NCBI GenBank assembly: GCA_035270785.1 | Contig: DATESN010000015.1 | Coordinates: 1 to 64,000 of the forward strand | Source: DATESN01 sp035270785 | Lineage (GTDB): Bacteria; Bacillota; Clostridia; Lachnospirales; Lachnospiraceae | DNA length: 64,000 nt | Reading direction: 5' to 3' | Shown here: piece by piece, positions 14,589 to 21,895 of the stretch | Layout: each line of letters begins with the position of its first letter | Numbering within the stretch: position 1 is the stretch's first letter | The notes under the pieces: generated by a model | The model's database searches: none | Told to the model about the DNA's origin: nothing | What the model saw: only the letters and a program-made list of their open reading frames with translations | Translations under genes and position numbers: made by a program

Positions 14589-14786
14589 ATGGAAAAAAGG
14601 GTAAAAAAGTGTTTAGTACAAGGTAAAAAATATTGCTATATCATTATGAGCGAAACTTTGGTCGGGGACGCTCCTTCTCGTTTTAGTTATCAGATAAACT
14701 ATATGAAATATGAAGAAGAAGGTCAAGGAATAGATAGAAAAATAGCATGTCGTATAAAACAACACGCTGTCATAGATGAAATGTAA
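14589..14786 (+). CDS. Doubtful small protein, 65 aa
   Basis: A 65-codon ORF containing VQGKKYCYIIMSETLVGD and RKIACRIKQHAVIDEM. Composition is protein-like and the internal pattern (Lys-Lys-Tyr-x-Tyr-Ile-Ile-Met) looks ordered. However, no ribosome binding site precedes the ATG and the surrounding island is full of broken genes. It may be a real small gene or a decayed remnant. Confidence 0.3.
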   Translation: MEKRVKKCLVQGKKYCYIIMSETLVGDAPSRFSYQINYMKYEEEGQGIDRKIACRIKQHAVIDEM

Positions 14787-15033
14787 ATTTGGAAAAATGA
14801 ATGTGACGTAAAGCTGCAGTAGATGGAAGCTTTAAATAGTCGCGTAACATACAGGGATCTATCAGGATTCAGAAATAGTTGAATTGGTATCTTAATCTTC
14901 GTGATAGAATAGTAGATATATGTACAATACATAAAACGTCAGTGAAGTTTATTTACGATTCTTTTCTGAGATATTATTTTAAAGGATCATAGTTATTTTT
15001 GTGCGACGAGGAACCTTTATAAGTATAAGGATA

Positions 15034-15049
15034 AAAGTACATGTACTTT
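15034..15049. repeat. 16-bp perfect palindrome before the pseudogene
   Basis: AAAGTACATGTACTTT is a perfect inverted repeat about 8 bases before the ribosome binding site of the duplicated, broken cassette. It could be an operator or a chance AT-rich palindrome. Confidence 0.3.
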
Positions 15050-15069
15050 CTATGGAAAAGGAGTCAATC

Positions 15070-15224
15070 ATGTTTGTATTTAAGTAAAAAACGTTATATT
15101 TAGGTAGTTCCTTAGTAGAACTAAATAACATACGAGAACTACTTGAAAAGAATAATGTTAAGTAAGTGTTAGTATATCTGACTATGAGAAAGTTCTATTT
15201 CTATTGAATAGAGAAAAATTATAA
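15070..15224 (+). pseudogene. Truncated duplicate of the 12572 gene
   Basis: This is a decayed copy of the DUF2007-like gene at 12572-12841. The ribosome binding site and ATG are kept (AAAGGAGTCAATCATG), but codon 6 is now TAA. The following segment matches closely, and then about 115-120 bases of the middle are missing. The match resumes at GTGTTAGTATATCTGACTAT and runs through the stop and the downstream terminator. The point mutation and deletion show it is not functional. Confidence 0.75.
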
Positions 15225-15241
15225 TTAAATGGATAACCATA

Positions 15242-15280
15242 AAGCCAATTACAGAGAAAAGTTTGTAGTTGGCTTTTTTT
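15242..15280 (+). terminator. Terminator, duplicate of the one at 12859
   Basis: AAGCCAATTACA (15242-15253) pairs with TGTAGTTGGCTT (15264-15275), followed by T residues. It is retained although the gene before it is broken, and it insulates gdpP from the island. Confidence 0.78.
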
Positions 15281-15405
15281 ACACGTTTCACTATATGTTC
15301 TTAAAAACTTACAAAAGGTGACTAGATAATGGTATGGAATTATCCTTTAGGAAATGTTATACTAAGACGGTATGACATTAACGCATATAGACAAGAGGGA
15401 TTAAT

Positions 15406-17451
15406 ATGAATGGGAAGATAAAGATTAAGGGGAGACTAAGAACATACTTGCAAGCGTCGCTATTTTTGGGTGTCTTATTAGTAATGATAAATATATGGAT
15501 TCTTACGATTGATATAGCGGCAGGCCTTATATTAGCTGGATTCGCAGTTTTCTATTTTTTAATTATTTGCGTACTACTTTTTTATAATAAACCTATTATT
15601 ATGAATGAATTAATAAGTTTTGCTACCCAATACGGACAAATTCAGAGAAGATTATTAAGGGACTTAGAACTACCATATGTTTTGTTAGATGATAGTGGAA
15701 AAGTTATTTGGACAAACAGGGCCTTTGAAATAGCAACCCATAAGGAAAAAGGCTATAAGAAGTCAATAACCTTATTGTTTCCCCAATTAACGAAGGACAA
15801 ACTTCCAGGAGAACTTGACGAAACAGAAAGTGACTTTGAATTTGAAGGAAAAGAGTTTGTTGCTAAGATGAGGAAGATTTCACTAAAAGAAATGGTAACA
15901 AACAGCGACATTATTTCTGCAAAGAATTATGATGGTTACTTAATTGCAATGTATATATTTGATGAAACAGCATTAAAGATTGCATTAAGGGAAAATGATA
16001 ATCAAAGCCTTGCTGTTGGAATGATTTATCTAGATAATTATGAAGAAGCCTTAGAAAGCGTTGAAGAAGTAAGAAGATCCCTTTTGACGGCATTAATTGA
16101 GCGAAAAATAAATAAATACATAGCAACCTTTGATGGAATTGTTAAGAAGACAGAAAAAGATAAATATATCGTTATTCTTCGAAAACTATCAGTTCAACAA
16201 TTAAAAGAAATTAAATTTGACCTTTTAGAAGATGTTAAAACGGTTAATATTGGTAATGAGATGGCAGTCACGTTAAGTATTGGGGTAGGTCTAGATGGTC
16301 TTAGTTATAACCAGAATTATGAGTTTGCCAGAACATCCATTGATCTTGCGCTAGGTCGCGGTGGGGATCAAGCCGTTGTAAAAACTCCTGACACAGTCTC
16401 CTATTTTGGTGGTAAAAGCCAAAGAACGGAAAAGAATACAAGAGTAAAAGCAAGAATGAAAGCACAAGCCTTAAAAGAGATTATTACTTCTAAGGATAAG
16501 GTTATTGTAATGGGCCATCGCATGGCTGATGTGGATAGTTTTGGTGCAGCAATTGGAATTCATTGTGTAGCGAATGCTCTTGGAAGAAAAGCGTATATAG
16601 TGATCAATGAAGTGACAACGTCAGTAAGACCTTTATTGGATTTATTTAAGGATAATCCTGATTTTGATGATGATATGATTCTTAGTAGTCAACAAGCCAT
16701 AGAAGCAGCAGGAAATAATACGGTTTTAGTAATCGTAGATGTTAATAAACCAAGCATTACAGAGTGCCCTGAACTATTACGTTTTTGTAAGTCTATTGTA
16801 GTATTAGATCATCACAGGCAAGGGATAGAAACAATTGAAAATGCAACATTATCTTATGTGGAACCATATGCATCAAGCGCATGTGAGATGGTTGCAGAGA
16901 TATTGCAATATGTGGGTGATGATATTAAAATTAAAAGTTGTGAAGCCGATTGTCTTTATGCAGGAATTGTCATAGATACGAATAACTTTGTAACAAAGAC
17001 AGGGGTAAGAACCTTTGAAGCCGCAGCTTTTCTTCGAAGGAACGGTGCAGATATTACAAGAGTACGTAAAATGTTTCGTGAAGATGCAACAGAGTATAAA
17101 GCAAAGGCAGAAGCAGTTCGTCAGGCTGAGATTTATCGTAACGAGTTTGCAATCTCTGTTTGTCCTTCAAAAGGGATAGTTAGTCCAACCGTAATTGGTG
17201 CTCAAGCAGCTAATGAGTTGTTGAATATTATAGGAATTAAAGCAAGCTTTGTTCTGACTGATTATCAAAATGAAATATTCATCAGTGCAAGGTCCATAGA
17301 TGAAGTTAATGTTCAAATTATTATGGAACGACTTGGAGGCGGGGGCCACATGAATATTGCAGGTGCCCAAATGGAAAATAGTAACATGGAAGAAGCCATT
17401 CAGATATTAAAAGATATGCTGGATATTATGATAAAGGAAGGTGACATATAA
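15406..17451 (+). CDS. gdpP: Cyclic-di-AMP phosphodiesterase GdpP
   Basis: A 681-aa membrane-anchored DHH/DHHA1 phosphodiesterase that degrades cyclic di-AMP. Two transmembrane helices occupy residues about 15-60. A PAS-like domain follows (about 80-150), then a degenerate GGDEF domain (about 180-315) without a GGDEF signature. The DHH domain has GHRMADVDSFGAAIG (near 370) and VLDHHRQG (near 467). The DHHA1 part has GGGGHMNIAGAQ near 645. The usual GH-NPD motif is here GHRMAD, but the metal-binding Asp residues are kept. It is followed without gap by rplI and then dnaB, the conserved Firmicute order. Confidence 0.94.
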   Translation: MNGKIKIKGRLRTYLQASLFLGVLLVMINIWILTIDIAAGLILAGFAVFYFLIICVLLFYNKPIIMNELISFATQYGQIQRRLLRDLELPYVLLDDSGKVIWTNRAFEIATHKEKGYKKSITLLFPQLTKDKLPGELDETESDFEFEGKEFVAKMRKISLKEMVTNSDIISAKNYDGYLIAMYIFDETALKIALRENDNQSLAVGMIYLDNYEEALESVEEVRRSLLTALIERKINKYIATFDGIVKKTEKDKYIVILRKLSVQQLKEIKFDLLEDVKTVNIGNEMAVTLSIGVGLDGLSYNQNYEFARTSIDLALGRGGDQAVVKTPDTVSYFGGKSQRTEKNTRVKARMKAQALKEIITSKDKVIVMGHRMADVDSFGAAIGIHCVANALGRKAYIVINEVTTSVRPLLDLFKDNPDFDDDMILSSQQAIEAAGNNTVLVIVDVNKPSITECPELLRFCKSIVVLDHHRQGIETIENATLSYVEPYASSACEMVAEILQYVGDDIKIKSCEADCLYAGIVIDTNNFVTKTGVRTFEAAAFLRRNGADITRVRKMFREDATEYKAKAEAVRQAEIYRNEFAISVCPSKGIVSPTVIGAQAANELLNIIGIKASFVLTDYQNEIFISARSIDEVNVQIIMERLGGGGHMNIAGAQMENSNMEEAIQILKDMLDIMIKEGDI

Positions 17452-17897
17452 TGAAAGTGATTCTATTAGAAGATGTAAAATCATTGGGAAAAAAAGACCA
17501 GATTGTTGAAATTAACGATGGATATGCAAGAAATTTTATTATACCTAAAAAGTTAGGAATGGAAGCAACAGGTGCTAACCTAAATAGTTTGAAATTGCAG
17601 AAAGCCAATGAAGAAAAAGTAGCAAAAGAACTTTTGGACCATGCAGAAGCCTTTAAACAACAAATTGAATCAAAAGAAGTTACCGTAGCAATCAAGGCAG
17701 GCGAGGGTGGAAAAGCATTTGGTTCTGTTTCTTCCAAAGAAATTGCAAAAGCAGCAATGGATCAACATGGTATTGAAATTGACAAAAAGAAGATTCAATT
17801 AGCCGATCCAATTAAAATCTTTGGAACTCATAGCGTCATAATAAAACTACATCCAAAGGTAACGGCAACACTTAACGTAAAAGTGCAAGAAGCATAA
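17451..17897 (+). CDS. rplI: 50S ribosomal protein L9
   Basis: A 148-aa protein with the L9 signature: MKVILLEDVKSLGKKDQIV at the N-terminus and GYARNFIIPKKLGMEAT. A long helix and the C-terminal rRNA-binding lobe follow. The start overlaps the gdpP stop by one base (TAATG), so the two are translationally coupled. Length is normal. Confidence 0.96.
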   Translation: MKVILLEDVKSLGKKDQIVEINDGYARNFIIPKKLGMEATGANLNSLKLQKANEEKVAKELLDHAEAFKQQIESKEVTVAIKAGEGGKAFGSVSSKEIAKAAMDQHGIEIDKKKIQLADPIKIFGTHSVIIKLHPKVTATLNVKVQEA

Positions 17898-17923
17898 TCA
17901 ATAAGATAAGTAAGGAGGACGTT

Positions 17924-19261
17924 ATGGCAGCAATGGATGAAGCGTTTCTAAAACGTGTATTACCACACAGCATCGAAGCAGAACAATCAGTAATTGGTTC
18001 AATGATCATGGATAAGGAAGCTATTGTAGTAGCGTCTGAAATTATTACTGGGAATGATTTTTATGGAAAACAATATGGCATTTTATTTGAAGCGATGGTA
18101 GAACTTCATGATGAAGGTAAGCCAGTAGATTTAGTAACATTACAAGATCGATTAAAAGAAAAAGATGTACCCGCAGAAGTGAGTAGCTTAGAGTTTGTCA
18201 GAGACTTAATAAATGCCGTTCCAACTTCTGCAAATATCAAACATTACTCTAATATAGTATCGGAAAAGGCTCTTTTGAGAAGACTGATAAAACTTAATGA
18301 AGAAATAGCCAATTCCTGTTATGTAGGAAAAGAGCCATTAGAGTCCATATTAGAAGATACAGAAAAGAGAGTCTTTGATTTGGTTCAAAAAAGAAATACG
18401 GGTGATTTTGTTCCTATCCGCCAGGTTGTGTTAAATGCTATGGATAAGATAGAATTAGCATCTCGTAATAAAGGGGCTGTCACAGGAATTTCAACGGGGT
18501 TCTTAGATTTGGATTACAAGACATCTGGGATGCAACCTTCTGACCTCGTTCTTATAGCAGCCAGACCATCTATGGGAAAAACAGCATTCGTCCTTAATAT
18601 AGCCCAACACGTGGCTTTTAAAGGCAAAGAGACAGTGGCAATATTTAGTTTGGAAATGTCAAAGGAACAATTAGTAAACCGTTTGTTCTCTTTAGAATCA
18701 AAAGTTGATTCGCAACACATAAGAACGGGAAATCTAAATGATTCCGAATGGGAGAAGTTAATTGAATCTGCAGGTGTTATTGGTAAATCCAATCTTATTA
18801 TAGATGATACACCAGGTATTAGCATTTCGGAACTTCGTAGTAAATGTAGAAAATACAAATTAGAACATAACTTATCAATGATAATTATTGATTATTTACA
18901 ATTGATGTCTGGCAGTGGAAAAGGTGATTCCAGACAACAAGAGATATCTGATATTTCAAGGTCACTGAAATCTTTAGCCAGAGAGCTAAGTGTTCCAGTA
19001 ATTGCACTTTCGCAGTTATCTAGAGCAGTAGAACAAAGACCAGATCATAGACCAATGCTTTCAGACCTTAGAGAGTCAGGAGCGATTGAGCAAGATGCCG
19101 ATGTTGTTATGTTTATATATAGAGATGATTATTATAATAAAGATACAGAAATGAAAGGTATTGCAGAGATTATTATAGCAAAACAAAGAAATGGTCCAAT
19201 TGGTACGATAAATCTTGTATGGTTACCAGATTATACAAAGTTTGCAAATATGCAAAAATAA
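17924..19261 (+). CDS. dnaB: Replicative DNA helicase DnaB
   Basis: A 445-aa hexameric helicase that unwinds DNA at the fork. Residues about 10-110 are the N-terminal domain (PHSIEAEQSVIGSMI). The RecA-like domain starts near 180, with Walker A ARPSMGKT near 211 and Walker B MIIIDYLQLM near 318. Loader partners (DnaD and a DnaI-like ATPase) are encoded at 49.3-51.4 kb in this window. Ribosome binding site AAGGAGG. No intein is present. Confidence 0.96.
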   Translation: MAAMDEAFLKRVLPHSIEAEQSVIGSMIMDKEAIVVASEIITGNDFYGKQYGILFEAMVELHDEGKPVDLVTLQDRLKEKDVPAEVSSLEFVRDLINAVPTSANIKHYSNIVSEKALLRRLIKLNEEIANSCYVGKEPLESILEDTEKRVFDLVQKRNTGDFVPIRQVVLNAMDKIELASRNKGAVTGISTGFLDLDYKTSGMQPSDLVLIAARPSMGKTAFVLNIAQHVAFKGKETVAIFSLEMSKEQLVNRLFSLESKVDSQHIRTGNLNDSEWEKLIESAGVIGKSNLIIDDTPGISISELRSKCRKYKLEHNLSMIIIDYLQLMSGSGKGDSRQQEISDISRSLKSLARELSVPVIALSQLSRAVEQRPDHRPMLSDLRESGAIEQDADVVMFIYRDDYYNKDTEMKGIAEIIIAKQRNGPIGTINLVWLPDYTKFANMQK

Positions 19262-19320
19262 AATTGGAATGTATCATAATCAAAAGGAATAACAATAGAT
19301 AGAAAAAAACAACAAAAAAC

Positions 19321-19396
19321 ACAATAGAATACAAAAAACACAATAGAATACAAAATATACAATAGAATACAAAACATACAATAGAATACAAAACAT
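19321..19396. repeat. 19-bp tandem repeat, four units
   Basis: Four contiguous units of ACAATAGAATACAAAAYAY type start at 19321, 19340, 19359 and 19378; the last two are identical. A degraded unit precedes them at about 19291. The array lies between dnaB and a terminator. The period is not a multiple of three and the array is non-coding. Confidence 0.85.
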
Positions 19397-19405
19397 ACAA
19401 AAGAG

Positions 19406-19435
19406 GACAGGCTGTGAAAATGGCCCGTCTTTTTT
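19406..19435 (+). terminator. Rho-independent terminator after dnaB
   Basis: GACAGGCT (19406-19413) pairs with GGCCCGTC (19422-19429), with one internal mismatch, and is followed by a run of T. It ends the gdpP-rplI-dnaB transcript after the tandem repeat array. Confidence 0.7.
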
Positions 19436-19509
19436 CGTCTTATAACGTGGATGTAAGGTAATAAAAACAACATAAAAAGCAATATAACAAACATGGAAAA
19501 GGAGAAAAT

Positions 19510-20196
19510 ATGCAAACAACACAATTTTTGATTAAAGATGCAGCAAAAAAGATTGAGGTAGAAAGTCATGTACTTCGCTACTGGGAAGAAGAGCTAAAGT
19601 TAGACATTAAAAGAAATGAGCAAGGTCATAGATATTATACAGATGAAAATGTCCAACAATTTTTATATATAAAAAAGCTGAAGAAAGAGGGCTTGCAACT
19701 AAGAGCTATTAGGAAAATGTTGGAGGGGGATAATCAGGAATGCAGTCAAGAAGGTAAAATCGAGCCTAATATTGAATATAATAATGCAAGAAATCAATTG
19801 AATTTTGATCGAGCACGAAATAGGGCAGAAGATAATTTTGAATCAATAAGAAAGCCCGAGTTTAGCATTATTACCCGTCAAGGAAGTATGACAAAAAAAG
19901 AAATGTTTCCTGATGTAGAACTTGGAGAGGACAAGCAAGATAAAGCAATGAGACTACAGCAATTACTAAAGCATATGATGTCGGAAGCATTAAAAGAAGA
20001 AAATGTAAAAATGTGTAATGAAATTAAGGAAAGTGTCGTAAAAGAATTAGACTATCAATTTAGAATGCAAGATGAAAGAATTGATGAAAGGGAAAAGGAA
20101 AGGGTACTCAGAGAAGAACAACATTATAAAAAGATTGATGAAGTATTGCGTCTGCGAACAAAAAAGGAAAAAAGAAAAAAGCATTCAAGTTTTTGA
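19510..20196 (+). CDS. MerR-family transcriptional regulator
   Basis: A 228-aa regulator with an N-terminal MerR helix-turn-helix and wing (residues about 5-72: FLIKDAAKKIEVESHVLRYW, then GHRYYTDENVQQF). The central part is variable. Residues about 150-225 are charged and predicted coiled coil, ending in a basic tail. There is no metal-binding Cys cluster, so it is not a metal sensor of the classical kind. It resembles the chromosome-associated or stress-type MerR proteins of Gram-positive bacteria. The target is unknown. The stop codon lies inside the terminator stem. Confidence 0.85.
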   Translation: MQTTQFLIKDAAKKIEVESHVLRYWEEELKLDIKRNEQGHRYYTDENVQQFLYIKKLKKEGLQLRAIRKMLEGDNQECSQEGKIEPNIEYNNARNQLNFDRARNRAEDNFESIRKPEFSIITRQGSMTKKEMFPDVELGEDKQDKAMRLQQLLKHMMSEALKEENVKMCNEIKESVVKELDYQFRMQDERIDEREKERVLREEQHYKKIDEVLRLRTKKEKRKKHSSF

Positions 20197-20205
20197 ATGC
20201 TTTTT
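20177..20205. terminator. Bidirectional terminator between merR and ferredoxin
   Basis: AAAAGCATTCAA (20177-20188) pairs with TTGAATGCTTTT (20193-20204). Runs of A before and T after make it usable from both sides, for the merR gene on plus and the ferredoxin gene on minus. Confidence 0.85.
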
Positions 20206-20220
20206 CATAAAACCTTTTAA

Positions 20221-20391
20221 CTATTCTTGAGAAATAGCGCCTGTTGGGCAACTACCTACACATGCTCCACAATCGATACAGCTTGCTTCATCAATTTCAA
20301 ATTGTGTATCTCCTTGGCTGATAGCACTAACTGGACATTGAGGTTCACAAGCTCCACAAGATATACAAGCATCACTAATTACATGAGACAT
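20221..20391 (-). CDS. 2[4Fe-4S] ferredoxin, 56 aa
   Basis: A clostridial-type ferredoxin with two CxxCxxCxxxCP clusters: CISCGACEPQCP and CIDCGACVGSCP. Length is typical for this family. AGGAGG lies 8 bases before the ATG on the minus strand. It is a low-potential electron carrier. Its place next to the PFL-activase gene suggests it may be the electron donor for radical-SAM activation, though it may equally serve general metabolism. Confidence 0.95.
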   Translation of the reverse strand: MSHVISDACISCGACEPQCPVSAISQGDTQFEIDEASCIDCGACVGSCPTGAISQE

Positions 20392-20495
20392 TTTTTTTCC
20401 TCCTACCTTAATGAAATATATGAATGATAAAGATTATCTTTCACAATATAGTTTAATACAAATAGGCCATGATTACAAGTATAAAATTACATAAG

Positions 20496-21254
20496 TTAAT
20501 GATTGGAAAGTTCTAAGCGACGTTTTTTAATACCATTTAAAATAATCTGTTTGCAATCAATTAGTTTATTTTTGTCCATGGCAGGTACGCCTTTTAATTT
20601 AAAGTCCAAGCCTAGATTCTGGTATTTAACCTCCCCCATAGTATGATAAGGTAATACATCCAATGCTTTTAAAGATTTCAATCCACCAATAAAATAACCC
20701 AATTGAAAGAGAGACTCATCATCATCTGTTATGCCAGGAACAACTACATGTCGAATCCAAAGGGGCACATTTTTTTCAGACAAGTATTCTGCAAAAGCTA
20801 AAATGCCGACATTTGGATGTTCGGTTAATTCTTTGTGTTTTTCGTTATTAATATGTTTGATGTCAAGCATAATTAAGTCGGTTATGGGTATTAACTTTTC
20901 GAATTTCTCTTTGAAAGAGGTATTATCAGCGGTATAAGTTATTCCTGAAGTATCAATACAGGTATTAATATTTTTCTTTTTTGCTTCTGTAAATAATTCA
21001 ATTAAAAAGTCGATTTGCATTAATGGTTCGCCACCAGTTACGGTAATACCACCATCTTTATAATAATCTTTATTCCGTTCATAATCATCTAAAATTTCAG
21101 AAACTTCCATTTTTTTTCCACCACTCATAGGCCAGGTATCAGGGTTGTGGCAATAGGCGCATCTCATAGGACAACCTTGTGTGAATACTACAAAACGTAC
21201 ACCGGGTCCATCTACAGTTCCAAAACTCTCTAGGGAGTGAATTTGTCCGCTCAA
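20496..21254 (-). CDS. pflA: Pyruvate formate-lyase-activating enzyme
   Basis: A 252-aa radical-SAM enzyme that abstracts hydrogen from the target glycine of PFL. The N-terminus has HSLESFGTVDGPGVRFVVF and the cluster motif CPMRCAYC (Cys28, Cys32, Cys35). It lies downstream of the PFL cistrons on the same strand. A terminator at 21371-21403 separates them, so it may have its own promoter or depend on readthrough. Its natural substrate here should be the separate 79-aa glycyl-radical polypeptide, which is unusual. Confidence 0.95.
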   Translation of the reverse strand: MSGQIHSLESFGTVDGPGVRFVVFTQGCPMRCAYCHNPDTWPMSGGKKMEVSEILDDYERNKDYYKDGGITVTGGEPLMQIDFLIELFTEAKKKNINTCIDTSGITYTADNTSFKEKFEKLIPITDLIMLDIKHINNEKHKELTEHPNVGILAFAEYLSEKNVPLWIRHVVVPGITDDDESLFQLGYFIGGLKSLKALDVLPYHTMGEVKYQNLGLDFKLKGVPAMDKNKLIDCKQIILNGIKKRRLELSNH

Positions 21255-21370
21255 TTTATATCTCCTTATTTAATATCTAATTTGTCTAGTTCCTTATTGT
21301 TAGTTAGTGTCTTTCATTGTCTCTTAAGTATACAATTTTTACACATAAAATTCAAGATAGCGCTAGCAAT

Positions 21371-21403
21371 AAAAAAAGGATATTACCCTTAGGCAATACC
21401 CTT
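21371..21403 (-). terminator. Terminator of the split PFL transcript
   Basis: On the minus strand, AAGGGTATTGCC pairs with GGTAATATCCTT (two G-U pairs) and is followed by seven T. It lies between the glycyl-radical cistron and pflA. Confidence 0.82.
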
Positions 21404-21430
21404 TTCTATGAAATCAATAGGTTCTATTGA

Positions 21431-21670
21431 TTAGATTGATTGGTGGAAAGTACGTGTAATTACATCATTTTGTTGTTCTGCGGTTAATTTAACGAAGTTA
21501 ACTGCGTATCCTGATACACGAATTGTTAATTGTGGATAATTTTCTGGATGCTTTTGTGCATCTAAAAGAGTTTCTTTGTTTAATACATTAACATTAAGGT
21601 GATGTCCGCCATTTGATGCGTAACCATCTAATAATGATACTAAGTTGTCTATTTGAGCTTGAGCTGGCAT
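21431..21670 (-). CDS. Stand-alone PFL glycyl-radical subunit, 79 aa
   Basis: This corresponds to the last ~75 residues of a normal PFL. It contains NVNVLNKETLLDAQKHPENY, the glycyl-radical loop RVSGYAVNF (Gly54) and the conserved end DVITRTFHQS. It starts at an ATG with GGAGGA 6 bases upstream. It lies in the same reading frame as the 70-aa and 679-aa ORFs before it. It should supply in trans the radical for the Cys406-Cys407 site of the large subunit. Phage and enterobacterial GrcA/YfiD proteins are analogous, but they back up an intact PFL. Here no intact copy is seen. Confidence 0.9.
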   Translation of the reverse strand: MPAQAQIDNLVSLLDGYASNGGHHLNVNVLNKETLLDAQKHPENYPQLTIRVSGYAVNFVKLTAEQQNDVITRTFHQSI

Positions 21671-21682
21671 AATAATTCCTCC

Positions 21683-21895
21683 TTATTTTTCATCATCCAA
21701 ACCTTGCATTAAGGTTGGAATACTACAGGCTTGAGGATTTTTAGAACAATCAGAACACCCCATAGTCTGAACATTTTTGGACGTTGTACTTGTTTCATCA
21801 ACTTCAACATTTACATGGCCTACACCCTTTGACATGTTGAAATCAAGCATATTAACAAGATCATCAATCATTGATTTTTCATCCATATTTTGCAC
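21683..21895 (-). CDS. Middle peptide of the split PFL locus
   Basis: The frame opens with GTG directly after the TAG stop of the large subunit. The better start is the ATG three codons later, with AGGTG upstream, giving 67 aa. Residues 7-31 resemble residues 5-29 of the glycyl-radical subunit (12 of 25 identical, including Ile-Asp, Leu-Val, Leu-Asp and the His-x-Asn-Val-x-Val end). The RVSGYA loop is absent, and the rest is a Cys-rich tail with GCSDCSKNPQAC. It looks like a diverged partial duplicate. The function is unknown: assembly factor, protective plug or redox-sensitive element are possibilities. Confidence 0.72.
   Translation of the reverse strand: MQNMDEKSMIDDLVNMLDFNMSKGVGHVNVEVDETSTTSKNVQTMGCSDCSKNPQACSIPTLMQGLDDEK

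Noticed and set aside
19321..19396. Possible CRISPR array
   Set aside because: The units are 19 bp and directly contiguous with no unique spacers, and no cas genes are near.
19173..19569. Three minus-strand ORFs rich in Cys, Phe and Tyr
   Set aside because: They are reverse readings of the 19-bp tandem repeat and AT-rich flank, giving repeated FCILLC-like strings without a start signal.
20227..20427. Plus-strand ORF over the ferredoxin gene
   Set aside because: It is the antisense of a clear 2[4Fe-4S] ferredoxin and has no ribosome binding site.
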